Source: Natronococcus sp. A-GB7 (GTDB lineage Archaea > Halobacteriota > Halobacteria > Halobacteriales > Natrialbaceae). Taken from it: DNA of 64,000 nucleotides. The notes under the pieces are model-generated. The model worked only from the letters and a program-made list of their open reading frames with translations, was not told the DNA's origin and did no database searches. The stretch spans positions 1-64,000 of the forward strand of contig NZ_JARUKV010000010.1 of the NCBI RefSeq assembly GCF_029688865.1, in the 5' to 3' direction. The position numbers and the translations under genes were made by a program. Shown piece after piece: positions 54,674-64,000 of the stretch (positions are counted from its first letter, which is position 1; every line of letters begins with the position of its first letter).

Positions 54674-56130
54674 CCCTTGATGTTACAGACGGGGAACGTC
54701 CGCGCGACCTTGTCGCCGATCCCCAGCTCGTCGGAGACGCGGACGACCTCGTCGACGTCCTTGTAGACGCCCGGCGCCTCCTCGGCGACCGTCGCGCCCG
54801 ACTGGGCCTTCACGTAGATCTGTTGCTGGTCCTGGAGCTCCTGTTGGACGTCGCCGCCCCAGTACTCGTTTTTGGCCTGGGTGCGGCTCATCAGCCGACC
54901 CGCGCCGTGGGCCGTCGAGCCGAACGTCAGATCCATCGAGTTCTCGCCCCCGCGCAGGACGAAGCTGCCCGCACCCATGCTGCCGGGGATGATGACGGGC
55001 TGGCCGACGTCCCGGTAGGCCTTCGGTATCTCGGGGTGACCAGCGGGGAAGGCTCGAGTCGCACCCTTGCGGTGGACGTAGAGTTCGCGTTCCTCTCCGT
55101 CCACAGTATGGGTTTCCTTCTTCGCGATGTTGTGGGCGACGTCGTACAGGAGCTCCATCTCCATCTCCTCCCACGAGCGGTCGAAGACGCGCTCGAAGAC
55201 CTGCCGGGTGCGGTGCATGATCAGCTGGCGGTTGACCCACGCGAAGTTGATGGCGGCGTTCATGGCCCCGTAGTAGTCCTCGGCGAGCTGGGAACCCGCG
55301 GGCGCCGCGGCCAGCTCCTTGTCGGGTAGCCGATCGAGCAGCCCCTTGTGCTGTTGCTCGATCTTTCGCAGGTAGTCGTTACAGGTCTGGTGGCCCAATC
55401 CTCGCGAGCCGCAGTGGATGAGGACGACGATCTGGTCCTCCTCGAGGCCGAACGCCTCGCCCACGTCGTCGTCGAAGACGTCCGTCACGCGCTGGACCTC
55501 GAGGAAGTGGTTGCCCGAGCCCAGCGAGCCGATCTGGTTCTTCCCACGGTCCTTGGCCTTCTGGCTCACCTTCGAGGGGTCGGCGCCCTCGCGCATCCCC
55601 TCGTCCTCGCAGTGCAGGAGGTCGTCCTCGACGGCATGGCCGTGCTCGAGCGCCCAGTCCACACCACGGGAAAGGATCTCGTCGACGGTGTCGACGCCGG
55701 CCTCGACGATTCCGCCGCCGCCGAGTCCCGAGGGAACGTTGGCGAACAGCGAGTCGACGAGCTCCTCCTCGCGGCCCTGAAGTTCGTCGTAGGTGAGGTT
55801 CGTCCGCATCATTCGTACGCCGCAATTGATATCGTAACCAACCGCTCCAGGGGAGATACAGCCGTTCTCGGCGTCGAGCGCGCCGACTCCGCCGACGGGG
55901 AAGCCATACCCCTGATGGCCGTCGGGCATACAGATCGCGTTCGTCGTGATCCCCGGTAGGTGAGTGGTATTCTTGAGCTGTTCTAACGTCTTGTCCTCGC
56001 TGATCTCCTCGAGCAGGGCCTCGCTGGCGAGCACTCGCGCGGGGACGTTCATCTCCCCTTCCCGCGGGATCTCCCAGACGTAGTCGCGTACCTTCTCGAG
56101 GGTGATTCCGTCGGCGTCGAACGTAGTCAT
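54670..56130 (-). CDS. rtcB: RNA-splicing ligase RtcB
   Basis: The 486-residue ligase joins 2',3'-cyclic phosphate or 3'-phosphate RNA to 5'-hydroxyl ends with GTP and Mn, needed after tRNA intron excision. Motifs are MPDGHQGYGFPVGG, GYDINCGVRMMR (Mn ligand Cys), GSLGSGNHF, HCGSRGLGHQ and STAHGAGRLMSR (guanylylated His). No intein. Archease is two genes upstream in the same direction. Confidence 0.96.
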   Translation of the reverse strand: MTTFDADGITLEKVRDYVWEIPREGEMNVPARVLASEALLEEISEDKTLEQLKNTTHLPGITTNAICMPDGHQGYGFPVGGVGALDAENGCISPGAVGYDINCGVRMMRTNLTYDELQGREEELVDSLFANVPSGLGGGGIVEAGVDTVDEILSRGVDWALEHGHAVEDDLLHCEDEGMREGADPSKVSQKAKDRGKNQIGSLGSGNHFLEVQRVTDVFDDDVGEAFGLEEDQIVVLIHCGSRGLGHQTCNDYLRKIEQQHKGLLDRLPDKELAAAPAGSQLAEDYYGAMNAAINFAWVNRQLIMHRTRQVFERVFDRSWEEMEMELLYDVAHNIAKKETHTVDGEERELYVHRKGATRAFPAGHPEIPKAYRDVGQPVIIPGSMGAGSFVLRGGENSMDLTFGSTAHGAGRLMSRTQAKNEYWGGDVQQELQDQQQIYVKAQSGATVAEEAPGVYKDVDEVVRVSDELGIGDKVARTFPVCNIKG

Positions 56131-56178
56131 ACGCGATACTCCGACGGCGACGATGAAAGAACGTTCGCCTCGAGGACC

Positions 56179-57243
56179 TCAGTCGACCTCGGTGAGCCGC
56201 CCGTCGGCGGCGAGGGGACCGCCGCCGGTGATCAGTAACACCGAAGCCATCCCGAACAGCGCGACGTGGGCCAGCACGGGGTCGTCGGGCAGCGCGAACA
56301 GCGTCAGGGTAAACATCGCAATCGCCGCCAGCGCCGTCGCACGGGTGAAGAGGCCCAGGATCAGGGCGATCCCGAGGGCGATCTCGGCGAGCCCCGCGCC
56401 CATCACCCACAGCTCCGGACTGACCGGGACGACGCCCGTCAGGTCGTACTGGTCGACGACCGCCAGCGCGATCCCCGGTCGGAGGATCTTCTGGGTCAGC
56501 CCGAGGTAGATGAACGTCGCCCCGAGACCGACCCGGGTCACGGTCGGCAGGTACCGCTCGTAGGGATCGATTCGGTTCTGAAACCGGCTGGCGCGATCGT
56601 GAAGGACGTCGATCCGGCTGTAGAGCGTTCCGTGCATCCCGGCCATCCGCTGGAGGACGTGGTCCGCACTCGGTTTGCCGCTCCCGACGAGCGCGACCGC
56701 CAGCAGCCCGCCGACGAACTCGAGCTGTAACAGGAGTGCGGGCCGAAACGCCAGTCCGACGAGGTACGCCGCGAGCGCTGCCAGCGCGACGACTCGAGTG
56801 CCGAGCCCGAACAGCAACAGGAAGCCCAGGCCGACCTGCAGGAGCCGAAGTTCGACCTCGACGGCGGGGCTGATGAAGTAGCCGCCGAACCCGGCTCCGA
56901 TCAGGGGAATGCCAAACGAGATCCGCAACAACCACGGGATGTACCCGGTGTACTCGCCCATCGCATCCCTGAACGCGGCCACGTCTCGCGGTGCGGGCCG
57001 AACGTACAGATAGCCGCCCAGAACGGCCGGGGCGGCCAGGCCGCCGGCGACGAGCGGACCGACGACGAAGGGATCGGTTAGCGCGTCGGTCAGAAACTCC
57101 GCGACCGGAACGTCGTACTCCTCGTCGGCAACGTACTCCTCGTGGGCGCGGGCCGACCCGGTTGCGAGCGCGGCGAGCGCGAGCAGCGAGCCGACGGTCG
57201 CGACGACGGTCGCGACGGGTCGCGAGCGACGATAGTCGTCCAT
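56179..57243 (-). CDS. DoxX-like membrane protein
   Basis: The 354-residue protein has an N-terminal signal-like helix, then about eight helices including LRISFGIPLIGAGFGGYF and LGATFIYLGLTQKILRPG. These are DoxX-type arrangements with ILRPGIAL. It sits between archease and rtcB but has a 48-base gap to rtcB. The role in RNA repair is not obvious; it might be unrelated redox or membrane function. Confidence 0.78.
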   Translation of the reverse strand: MDDYRRSRPVATVVATVGSLLALAALATGSARAHEEYVADEEYDVPVAEFLTDALTDPFVVGPLVAGGLAAPAVLGGYLYVRPAPRDVAAFRDAMGEYTGYIPWLLRISFGIPLIGAGFGGYFISPAVEVELRLLQVGLGFLLLFGLGTRVVALAALAAYLVGLAFRPALLLQLEFVGGLLAVALVGSGKPSADHVLQRMAGMHGTLYSRIDVLHDRASRFQNRIDPYERYLPTVTRVGLGATFIYLGLTQKILRPGIALAVVDQYDLTGVVPVSPELWVMGAGLAEIALGIALILGLFTRATALAAIAMFTLTLFALPDDPVLAHVALFGMASVLLITGGGPLAADGRLTEVD

Positions 57244-57384
57244 CGGGTAGTGTATCGCGGAGGCGACGGAAAAACATCCACCTGGCGGTTCCCGAACTCC
57301 TTCGGAGGAACTCCTGTGTATCGATTCCGGAGCGACCGCAAGCCGTCCTGCGGTCGCTCCGTGGCCCCGGTACGCCAGACCGTC

Positions 57385-57804
57385 TCAGACGTCGAAGACG
57401 ACGTACGCCTCCCAGCCGTCACCGACCTCCTCGAGTCGCATCTCCGAGTAGGTGACGGCCTTGATCTCGCGGGCGGTGATCGCCTCGAGGGGGATCCCAC
57501 GGGCGCTGCCCTCGAGGCGCCAGTTCTCCGCGTCCAACTCGTCGACCCGTTCGATGCGGTGGTCGACGGGCAAGGCCGCCCGGACGTCCCGCAGGTAGAT
57601 CAGTTCGTCCAGGAAATCGAACAGCAGCGCCTCGCGGCTCTCGGCCGTTACCGACACCGAGAAGCGCTCGCCGGTTTCGTCCGGAATCGACTCGCAGGAG
57701 GCGGCCGCGAGCCCGTCGGCGATAGCTGCGAAGACCGCCTCGAGGCTCTCCCCGGTCGCTTCGACCCCGATGTCGGCGGTGTGGTCGCGAAGCTGGAATC
57801 CCAT
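57385..57804 (-). CDS. Archease (RtcB activator)
   Basis: The 139-residue protein speeds RtcB guanylylation. MGFQLRDHTADIGVEATGES at the start, LLFDFLDELIYLRDV in the middle and the C-terminal YVVFDV are typical; conserved Asp and Glu residues (HTADIG) bind metal. Gene order archease-DoxX-rtcB is on one strand with gaps of about 140 and 48 bases. Confidence 0.95.
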   Translation of the reverse strand: MGFQLRDHTADIGVEATGESLEAVFAAIADGLAAASCESIPDETGERFSVSVTAESREALLFDFLDELIYLRDVRAALPVDHRIERVDELDAENWRLEGSARGIPLEAITAREIKAVTYSEMRLEEVGDGWEAYVVFDV

Positions 57805-57922
57805 ACTCTCCCTTCTCGAGCCCGTGAGGTATGTCCGTCGCTTCGATCTGCCGGCGTCGGGTCTCGGCAGTATCGAGGCGGGTCGGCGGGCGGTTCCCGG
57901 CGAACGACCGCGCTGCCGGTGG

Positions 57923-57930
57923 AATTATAT
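57923..57930 (+). promoter_or_regulatory. TATA box for the GNAT gene
   Basis: AATTATAT is centred about 28 bases before the GTG at 57955, so a leaderless transcript is likely. Confidence 0.6.
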
Positions 57931-57954
57931 TGGCGAGCCTGCTACACTGTGGTA

Positions 57955-58431
57955 GTGAGCGTCAACATCGACAGTCGCGTCGTCGCCCCGGGGAGCGACG
58001 AGTACGTCGACGAGGCCTGGCGACTCAAAGAGCGCATCAACAGCCAGGAGGGGGTGCTGAAGCAGCGCCACGACTTCTTTACCGACGCGTACCGTCGCTC
58101 GACGGTCCACTGCTACCTGCAGGAGGACGATCTCGTGGGTTTTGCGGCCGTTCGCCGCGACGGCTACATTCTCTTTCTGGCGGTCTCGACTGAGTTTCGC
58201 GGCCAGGGGATCGGCAAGCGACTCGTCGCGCGGGTCGCCGACGACAACGAGTCGATCACCTGCCACGCCCGGACCAGCAACGAGAACGCCCTCGAGTTCT
58301 ACGAACACCTCGGCTTCGAGATCAAACGCCGGATCAACGGCTACTACGAGGACGGCGGCGACGCCTACTACCTCAAGCTCGGCTCGGACTCCGGACTGGC
58401 CGACCGGATCTCGGAGTTCGTTCGCCGGTAG
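57955..58431 (+). CDS. GNAT-family acetyltransferase
   Basis: The 158-residue protein has the acetyl-CoA loop FRGQGIGKRLVARV and a C-terminal NENALEFYEHLGFEIKRRI. The RimI-like layout suggests N-terminal or side-chain acetylation; the target is unknown. The start is GTG at 57955 (57949 also possible), guided by the TATA box. It is 111 bases before priS. Confidence 0.85.
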   Translation: MSVNIDSRVVAPGSDEYVDEAWRLKERINSQEGVLKQRHDFFTDAYRRSTVHCYLQEDDLVGFAAVRRDGYILFLAVSTEFRGQGIGKRLVARVADDNESITCHARTSNENALEFYEHLGFEIKRRINGYYEDGGDAYYLKLGSDSGLADRISEFVRR

Positions 58432-58542
58432 ATCGCCGTCGTTCCGCACTCGTCACCTCGCGAGCGGCTGCTCGAGACGGGTCCCCACGGGCCGGGGTTT
58501 TCGGCAGGATTATACCGCCACGACGACGAGCACACGAGGCGC

Positions 58543-59718
58543 ATGGAGGAGCGAACGAGGGCCTATCTTCGGGGTCGATTCCGCGATCACTACCGCCGCA
58601 CGGAGCTGACGCTCCCACCTGCGGCCAACGAGCGCGAGTGGGGGTACATCCCCTGGACCGAGGGGCCCGACACGACGATGGTCCGGCACCGTTCGCTGCT
58701 CGAACTCGGCGACCTCGAGGAGTTTCTCGTCCGCAAGCGGCCCCGTCACGTCTACTTCTCTGCGGGGCGGTTTCGCGACCCCGGCGCGAGCTCGATGCAC
58801 GAGAAGGACTGGCAGTCCGCGGACCTCGTCTTCGACCTCGACGCCGATCACCTGCCGACGGTCACGCTGGGCGAAGACTCCTACGCCGAGATGCTCGCGA
58901 AGTGTAAGGACGCCCTGCTTCGTCTGCTGGATTTCCTCGAGGACGACTTCGCCTTCGAGGACCTCGAGATCGTCTTCTCGGGTGGGCGGGGGTACCACGT
59001 CCACGTCCGCGACGAGTCGATCCGACACCTCGACAGAGAACACCGCCGCGAGGTCGTCGACTACGTCCGCGGGATCGGCCTCGAGTTCGAGGAGCTGATC
59101 GAGACCGAGACCGTCGCCGGGCTGGGCCGAAAGACGCCGACCGAGCGCCGTACCCTGCGAACCGAGGGCGGCTGGGGCGCTCGGACCCACGATCGATTTA
59201 TGGCCTTCGTCGACGACCTGCTCGCCCTCGAGGAGGAGGCGGCCCTCGAGCGGCTCCAGGCGTTCGACGGGATCGGCGAGGGGAAGGCGACGGCGACGTT
59301 AAACGCCGCCCGGAACAACCGTGAGGGGCTCGAGTCGGGTAACGTCACCGTCCACACCGCCGTCTCCCAGCTGGCCGAACGGTTCGCTCACCGGGCCGTC
59401 GAGGCCGACAACGCCCCGATCGACGAACCGGTGACGACCGACACGAACCGGCTCATCCGCCTCCCGGGGAGTCTCCACGGGGGCAGCGGGCTCGAGACGG
59501 TTCGCCTCGAACGCGACGAGATCGACGCCTTCGACCCGCTGGTCGACGCCGTCCCGGAGACGTTTACGGGCCACGAGATCCGGGTCGACGTCACCGACGG
59601 CGGCGAGGTCGAGCTGGGAGGAGATAGCTTTACGGTTCCGGAGGGTGACCAGTCACTTCCGGAGTACGTCGCCGTGTTCCTCATGGCCCGCGGCCGAGCC
59701 GAGAAGGAGAAAGAATGA
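58543..59718 (+). CDS. priS: DNA primase small subunit PriS
   Basis: The 391-residue catalytic subunit makes RNA/DNA primers with the large subunit PriL (not here). Catalytic aspartates are in LVFDLDADHL (about 101-106) and SGGRGYHVHVRD follows. TRTHDRFM and RLPGSLHGGSG are in the C-terminal part. Its stop overlaps the GINS gene start by 4 bases, so the two replication proteins are coupled. Confidence 0.94.
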   Translation: MEERTRAYLRGRFRDHYRRTELTLPPAANEREWGYIPWTEGPDTTMVRHRSLLELGDLEEFLVRKRPRHVYFSAGRFRDPGASSMHEKDWQSADLVFDLDADHLPTVTLGEDSYAEMLAKCKDALLRLLDFLEDDFAFEDLEIVFSGGRGYHVHVRDESIRHLDREHRREVVDYVRGIGLEFEELIETETVAGLGRKTPTERRTLRTEGGWGARTHDRFMAFVDDLLALEEEAALERLQAFDGIGEGKATATLNAARNNREGLESGNVTVHTAVSQLAERFAHRAVEADNAPIDEPVTTDTNRLIRLPGSLHGGSGLETVRLERDEIDAFDPLVDAVPETFTGHEIRVDVTDGGEVELGGDSFTVPEGDQSLPEYVAVFLMARGRAEKEKE

Positions 59719-60725
59719 ATCTCGACGAGCTACGATCCGTCCAGAGCAAGGAGCGCCAGAAGGACAGCCTCCAGAACCTGCGCCCCTCGTTCTACCAGGA
59801 GGTCGGCGAGTACATCGCCGAGCTCGAGGCCGAACGCGATCGGGCGGCCGAGCGGGCCGACGACCCCTTCTCCTCGCCCGAGGTGAGCCGACTCACCGAC
59901 GAGATCGAGACCGCCAAGGACGTCGTCGAGGCGATCTACGAGCGACGAATGGGCAAACTCGTCAAGCAGGCCAGCCTCGCCGCGGCCGGAATGGCGGCCA
60001 ACGACGAGGGGCTCACCGCCGAGGAGGCCGACCTCTTCGACGACCTCGTCGACCGCATCGACGCGAACAAGAGCCGCGTCCTCGACGTTCTCGAGGGCCT
60101 CGAGGCCGAGAGCGACGGCACGTCCGAGTCCGACGACACGCCCGGAACCGAGAGCGAGACCATGATCGAGCCCGAGCGGGACGCGCCGGGCGACGACGGA
60201 CCGTCGGTCGCCGAAACAGAGACGACCGACGACGCGCCGCCTGCGCCACCGATGGAGCCGGATCCGGCCGACGGCGACGCGGACATCGACCCGACGACCC
60301 TCGAGCCGGACGACGACCCCCGGGCGACGGACGCGAGCGATGTCACGGCCGCCGACGTTATGGGAGGAGCCGGCCCGACGACCGACGACGCGAGCGAGGA
60401 GGTGCCGCGACCGGGCGGCGAGCCGACGTCGCCGGTCGACGCTCCCGAGAGCGAAACTGCCACGCCGGACGGAAGCGATTCGACCCCCGGCGAGTCCGTC
60501 GATCCCGACCTCGAGGACGGAACGTCCGACGACCCGGAGCCCGCCGTCGAAGCTGCCACCGAGGACGCCGTCGATCGCGTAACCGTTCGGATGACGCGCG
60601 ACGTCGGATCGATCCTCGGCGTCGACGACCGCGAGTACACGCTCTCCTCCGACGACGTCGTCACCCTGCCCGAGCAGAACGCCTCGCCCTTACTCGAGCG
60701 CGATGCGGCCGAACGGCTCGACTGA
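59715..60725 (+). CDS. GINS complex subunit (Gins51/Psf1-Sld5-like)
   Basis: The 336-residue protein has the helical A-domain at about 1-113 (SFYQEVGEYIAELEAERDR), a long acidic low-complexity linker (about 115-283), and the C-terminal B-domain (VTVRMTRDVGSILGVDDREY ... LPEQNASPLLERD). Archaeal GINS links MCM with Cdc45/GAN and primase. The linker is much longer than usual. Confidence 0.85.
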   Translation: MNLDELRSVQSKERQKDSLQNLRPSFYQEVGEYIAELEAERDRAAERADDPFSSPEVSRLTDEIETAKDVVEAIYERRMGKLVKQASLAAAGMAANDEGLTAEEADLFDDLVDRIDANKSRVLDVLEGLEAESDGTSESDDTPGTESETMIEPERDAPGDDGPSVAETETTDDAPPAPPMEPDPADGDADIDPTTLEPDDDPRATDASDVTAADVMGGAGPTTDDASEEVPRPGGEPTSPVDAPESETATPDGSDSTPGESVDPDLEDGTSDDPEPAVEAATEDAVDRVTVRMTRDVGSILGVDDREYTLSSDDVVTLPEQNASPLLERDAAERLD

Positions 60726-60783
60726 GGGCCGGACCCGTCCGACGCAACCGGAAGGCATACGACGCCTCCCTCGAAGGGACGGT

Positions 60784-61269
60784 ATGCTCGAAACCGGCGA
60801 CGACGCACCCGAGTTCGAACTGCAGAATCAACACGACGAGACGGTTCGCCGCTCGGAGTTCGACGGCCGGGTCGTCGTCTACTTCTATCCGCGAGCGGGC
60901 ACCGACGGCTGCACGACCGAGGCCCGAGAGTTCGAGGCGGCTCGCGAGGAGTTCGAGGACCGCGACGTCGATATCGTCGGAATCAGCGACGATTCGGTTG
61001 CGGACCTCGAGTCGTTCGCCGAGGAGGAATCGCTCGGCTTCGACCTGCTCTCCGATCCCGAAGGGGAAGTCGCGACGCTGTACGAGTCCTACGGCGAGAA
61101 GCAGATGTTTGGCAACACCTTCGACGGCGTCTTCCGGAATACGTACGTTATCGGCCCCGACGGTACGATCGAGGCGGTCTACGAGGGCGTCTCGGTAGAT
61201 GGTCACGCCGAAGACGTGCTCGAGGACCTCGCCGAGCGACGGACCGAGCAGGCCGCACCGGAGCGGTAG
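60784..61269 (+). CDS. Peroxiredoxin (Bcp/PrxQ-type, one visible Cys)
   Basis: The 161-residue protein has the peroxidatic Cys43 in RAGTDGCTTEA and the conserved YESYGEKQMFG region. There is no second cysteine, so it would be a 1-Cys peroxiredoxin and use an external thiol. ATG at 60784 is better than the R/P-rich upstream extension. It removes hydroperoxides. Confidence 0.9.
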   Translation: MLETGDDAPEFELQNQHDETVRRSEFDGRVVVYFYPRAGTDGCTTEAREFEAAREEFEDRDVDIVGISDDSVADLESFAEEESLGFDLLSDPEGEVATLYESYGEKQMFGNTFDGVFRNTYVIGPDGTIEAVYEGVSVDGHAEDVLEDLAERRTEQAAPER

Positions 61270-61396
61270 GGTTCCGCGAGCGGATTTCGGGGCCGGCGGC
61301 CGCACACCGAACCGGTTCGGCCAATGGCGCCGACGCCGGAACCGGTCCCCCGATTCCGGCACAAGGTGTTTTATTTCGACGACCGAACGCGCCGAT

Positions 61397-61534
61397 ATGG
61401 TGTTTCAACAGCTAGGGGACGTGCTCGAGGGAGACGATCTGACCGGTCGACAGGCCGCGATCATCGTCGCCGTCTGGATGGCGCTCACGGCCGTCTTCGG
61501 GATCGTTATATTCATCACCGCCTTCGTCCTCTAA
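61397..61534 (+). CDS. 45-residue membrane protein
   Basis: The protein starts MVFQQLGDVLEGDDLTGRQA, then one hydrophobic helix (AAIIVAVWMALTAVFGIVIF) to the end. No function. ATG at 61397; TAA stop is part of an A run. Confidence 0.65.
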   Translation: MVFQQLGDVLEGDDLTGRQAAIIVAVWMALTAVFGIVIFITAFVL

Positions 61535-61539
61535 AAAAC
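61532..61539 (-). terminator. U-rich terminator of the second CDC48 gene
   Basis: A run of six A residues (61533-61538) gives UUUUUU on the minus strand about 50 bases past the CDC48 stop at 61589. It overlaps the stop codon of the small gene on the plus strand. Confidence 0.45.
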
Positions 61540-61588
61540 AGTTCGTCGACCTGTCGAGACTACATCGACGGGAACGAGGACGCTTCCG

Positions 61589-63856
61589 TTACTGGAAGGT
61601 GCGACCGAGCTGGTCCTCGCCTTCGGCCTCGGGTTCGGCGGCCTGGAACTGCTGTTCGATCTCCTCGTAGCGCTCGCGGGTCTCGGGGGTCACGCTCGGC
61701 TGGACCTCCTCGAGGGCCTGCTCGAAGTGCTCCTTGCTGATGCGGACGTTCTCGATGGTGTCCGGCATGTCGTCGGGGTCGACCGAGTTGATGAACTCGC
61801 GGCTGGCGGCCATCGAGGCCTCGCGGGTGACGGCCTCGATGTCGGCGCCGACGTACCCCTCCGTTTCGGAGGCGAGCCACTCGAGGTCGACCGCGTCGGC
61901 CAGAGGCTTGTCGCGGGTGTGGACCTCGAAGATCCGCTTGCGACCTTCCTCGTCGGGAACAGGCACGTGGACGTGGCGGTCGAGGCGACCGGGACGCAGC
62001 AGCGCCGAGTCGATCAGGTCCGGGCGGTTGGTCGTCGCGATCACGACGACGTCCTCGAGCTCCTCGAGCCCGTCGAGCTCCGTGAGCAGCTGGGAGACGA
62101 CGCGTTCGCCGACGCCGGAGTCACCCTGTCGCTGGCCGCGTTCGCCCGCGATCGAGTCGATCTCGTCGAAGAAGATCACGGTCGGGGCGTTCGAACGGGC
62201 CTTCTCGAAGACCTCGCGGACGCCCTTCTCGGACTCGCCGACGTACTTGTTCAGCAGTTCGGGCCCCTTGATCGAGATGAAGTTCGACTGGGACTCGTTG
62301 GCCACCGCTTTGGCGAGCAGGGTCTTCCCCGTGCCGGGCGGGCCGTACATGAGGACGCCCTTGGCGGCCTCCATGTCCATCTGCTCGAACACCTCGGGGT
62401 AGTCCAGCGGCCACTGGATCGTCTCGCGCAGCCGTTCTTTGGTGTCGCCGAGACCGCCGACGTCGTCCCACGTGACGTCCGGCACCTCGACGAACACCTC
62501 CCGGAGCGCCGAGGGCTGGATCCCCTTCATCGCCTCCTTGATGTCGCCTTCGGTCACCTCGAGAGACTCGAGGACCTCGGCGTCGATCTCGTCGGACTCC
62601 AGATCGAGATCGGGACGGATCCGTCGCAGGGCGTTCATCGCACCCTCGCGGGCCAGCGACTCGAGGTCCGCGCCGACGAAGCCGTGGGTGTTCTCGGCGT
62701 AGTGGTCGAGGTCGATATCCTCGCTGAGGGGCATCCCGCGGGTGTGGACCTGCAGGATCTCCTTGCGGCCGCCCTTGTCGGGGACGCCGATCTCGATCTC
62801 GCGGTCGAACCGGCCGCCACGACGGAGTGCGGGGTCGATCGCGTCGACGCGGTTGGTCGCCGCGATGACGGTGACGCGGCCCCGCTCCTCGAGGCCGTCC
62901 ATCAGGCTCAGCAGCTGGGCGACGACCCGGCGTTCGACGTCGCCGCCGGCCTCCTCGCGTTTGGCGGCGATGGAGTCGAGCTCGTCGATGAAGATGATCG
63001 CAGGGGCGTTCTCCTCGGCCTCCTCGAACACTTCACGGAGCTGTTCCTCCGATTCGCCGTAGTACTTCGACATGATCTCCGGACCGGAGATCGTTTCGAA
63101 GTGGGCGTCGATCTCGTTGGCAACGGCCTTCGCCATGAGGGTCTTCCCGGTGCCCGGCGGGCCGTGCAGCAGGACGCCCTTGGGCGGCTCGATCCCCAGC
63201 TGCTGGAACAGCTCGGGGTGGCGCATCGGCAGCTCGATCATCTCGCGGACCTGATCGAGCTCGTCGTCGAGCCCGCCGATGTCCTCGTAGGTGATGTTCG
63301 GCACGCCCTCCGGCGATTCGCCGGCTTCGGAGCTGACCTGCTCGGCCGGGGTCTCCGAGATCTCGATGTTCGTCGAGTCGGTGATGACGACCGTCCCGGA
63401 GGGGTCGGCGCTGGCGATCTTCAGCGGCACCGACTGGCCGGAGCTGGCCATCGGGCCGAACGACAGCGAGAACGGCACCGTCTGCCCCTCGGTAACGGCC
63501 TGGCCGGACAGCTTGTCGCGCACGAGCGGGCCGATATCGCCGCGAATGCGGAGGTTCTGCGGGAGCGCGACCGTGACCGAGTTCGCGGGTTTGACGTCGG
63601 CAGGCTCGACGCTTACGTTGTCGTCGATCCCGACGTCGGCCTCCTGACGCAGGCGGCCGTCGATGCGAACGATGCCACGGCCCTCATCCTCGGGGTAGCC
63701 GGGCCAGACCCGCGCGACGGCCTGGCTGTCATCGTTGCCCTCGATGACGATGTAATCGCCGTTCTCGAGGTCGAGTTCGCGCATCGAGACGCGGTCGATC
63801 GCGGCGAGTCCGCGGCCCGCGTCCTTCTGCTTCAGGGGTTTGACGGTGAGTTTCAT
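61589..63856 (-). CDS. cdc48: CDC48/VAT-type AAA+ ATPase (second paralogue)
   Basis: The 755-residue hexameric unfoldase has an N-domain (about 1-190; [17 protein letters not shown]), D1 with [17 protein letters not shown] and [11 protein letters not shown], and D2 with [18 protein letters not shown] and [15 protein letters not shown]. The C-terminal tail is acidic. It is longer in the N-domain linker and more conventional than the copy at 909 (pore [15 protein letters not shown]). It overlaps the Hsp20-like gene (ATGA). Confidence 0.97.
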   Translation of the reverse strand: MKLTVKPLKQKDAGRGLAAIDRVSMRELDLENGDYIVIEGNDDSQAVARVWPGYPEDEGRGIVRIDGRLRQEADVGIDDNVSVEPADVKPANSVTVALPQNLRIRGDIGPLVRDKLSGQAVTEGQTVPFSLSFGPMASSGQSVPLKIASADPSGTVVITDSTNIEISETPAEQVSSEAGESPEGVPNITYEDIGGLDDELDQVREMIELPMRHPELFQQLGIEPPKGVLLHGPPGTGKTLMAKAVANEIDAHFETISGPEIMSKYYGESEEQLREVFEEAEENAPAIIFIDELDSIAAKREEAGGDVERRVVAQLLSLMDGLEERGRVTVIAATNRVDAIDPALRRGGRFDREIEIGVPDKGGRKEILQVHTRGMPLSEDIDLDHYAENTHGFVGADLESLAREGAMNALRRIRPDLDLESDEIDAEVLESLEVTEGDIKEAMKGIQPSALREVFVEVPDVTWDDVGGLGDTKERLRETIQWPLDYPEVFEQMDMEAAKGVLMYGPPGTGKTLLAKAVANESQSNFISIKGPELLNKYVGESEKGVREVFEKARSNAPTVIFFDEIDSIAGERGQRQGDSGVGERVVSQLLTELDGLEELEDVVVIATTNRPDLIDSALLRPGRLDRHVHVPVPDEEGRKRIFEVHTRDKPLADAVDLEWLASETEGYVGADIEAVTREASMAASREFINSVDPDDMPDTIENVRISKEHFEQALEEVQPSVTPETRERYEEIEQQFQAAEPEAEGEDQLGRTFQ

Positions 63857-64000
63857 TGGTTGCCCTCCAGTTCGACAGTGAGCACGCCGTTTCTGATAAA
63901 CGTGTGCGCGTCAGCTGCGCCGTCGGGCAGCTCGAACTCGTACTGGTCGTCGCCGTCGACGACGATGACCGTTCCGTCGGCGACATCGGCGGCGGCGTCG
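63853..64000 (-). CDS. Hsp20/alpha-crystallin-like protein, C-terminal part (cut by window edge)
   Basis: Forty-eight residues end in a small heat-shock motif: [20 protein letters not shown] and [13 protein letters not shown], the signature NGVLTV. The start lies outside the window, to the right. Its stop overlaps the CDC48 start (ATGA), so the holdase and unfoldase are co-translated. The partial read limits the call. Confidence 0.75.
   Translation of the reverse strand, partial: DAAADVADGTVIVVDGDDQYEFELPDGAADAHTFIRNGVLTVELEGNQ

Noticed and set aside
54670-56130. Intein in RtcB
   Set aside because: The gene is the normal length of 486 residues and the motifs are uninterrupted.

Overview
This window comes from a halophilic archaeon (class Halobacteria). 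The base composition is very GC-rich and the predicted proteins are strongly acidic. Archaeal information-processing genes are present: RNA polymerase subunits D, K and N, ribosomal proteins L7Ae, L18e, L24e and S28e, TmcA, PriS, GINS and CDC48. The mevalonate / isopentenyl phosphate kinase route to archaeal lipids is also here, and many starts have a TATA box 25-30 bases upstream, as expected for leaderless transcripts. A member of the Natrialbales is plausible but cannot be fixed from this window.

Layout. 1-278 is the end of an rRNA operon with two tandem 5S rRNA genes; a shrunken tRNA-like element abuts the second. 472-5812 holds a small DUF4242-like protein, a first CDC48 ATPase, a 2Fe-2S ferredoxin, a zinc-finger/coiled-coil protein, an ArsR-like regulator, an amphi-Trp protein and a methyltransferase. 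5852-8479 is a two-gene unit with a quinoprotein dehydrogenase carrying the lanthanide-type Asp-x-Asp motif and an unrecognised partner. 8864-13617 is an ABC uptake system of the NMT1/THI5 (thiamine-pyrimidine or sulfonate) type in two convergent halves, with a predicted cytoplasmic regulator in which a DNA-binding domain is fused to a substrate-binding-protein fold. 13706-24483 is a mixed accessory region: small zinc proteins, a Tat-exported metzincin-like protease, oxidoreductases, tRNA-Glu, a membrane-anchored HTH protein and superoxide dismutase.

24654-26066 is the L7Ae-S28e-L24e-Ndk operon behind a foldable leader. TmcA, an SDR, a blue copper lipoprotein, GluRS and two single-domain response regulators follow. 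34174-36628 (prenyl synthase and RNase J), 37012-39312 (APC transporter with a Usp-like tail) and 40269-48485 (tRNA-Ser, S13-S4-S11-RpoD-tRNA-Leu-L18e-L13-S9-RpoN-RpoK-enolase-S2-small ORF-mevalonate kinase-isopentenyl phosphate kinase) form the core. The two right-to-left blocks link translation, transcription and lipid-precursor synthesis.

48665-52115 is a DUF4129/DUF58 membrane module. MoaA, an HTH-10 regulator, RtcB-DoxX-archease (RNA ligation), GNAT-PriS-GINS (replication), a peroxiredoxin, a tiny membrane protein, a second CDC48 and the tail of an Hsp20-like gene close the window.

The most distinctive content is the signal-less lanthanide-type quinoprotein with its unknown partner, the HTH-NMT1 fusion regulator, and two foldable leaders upstream of rpl7ae and the RNase J gene. 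I saw no CRISPR array, insertion sequence or intein. All functions are read by eye from the sequence; no database search was run.
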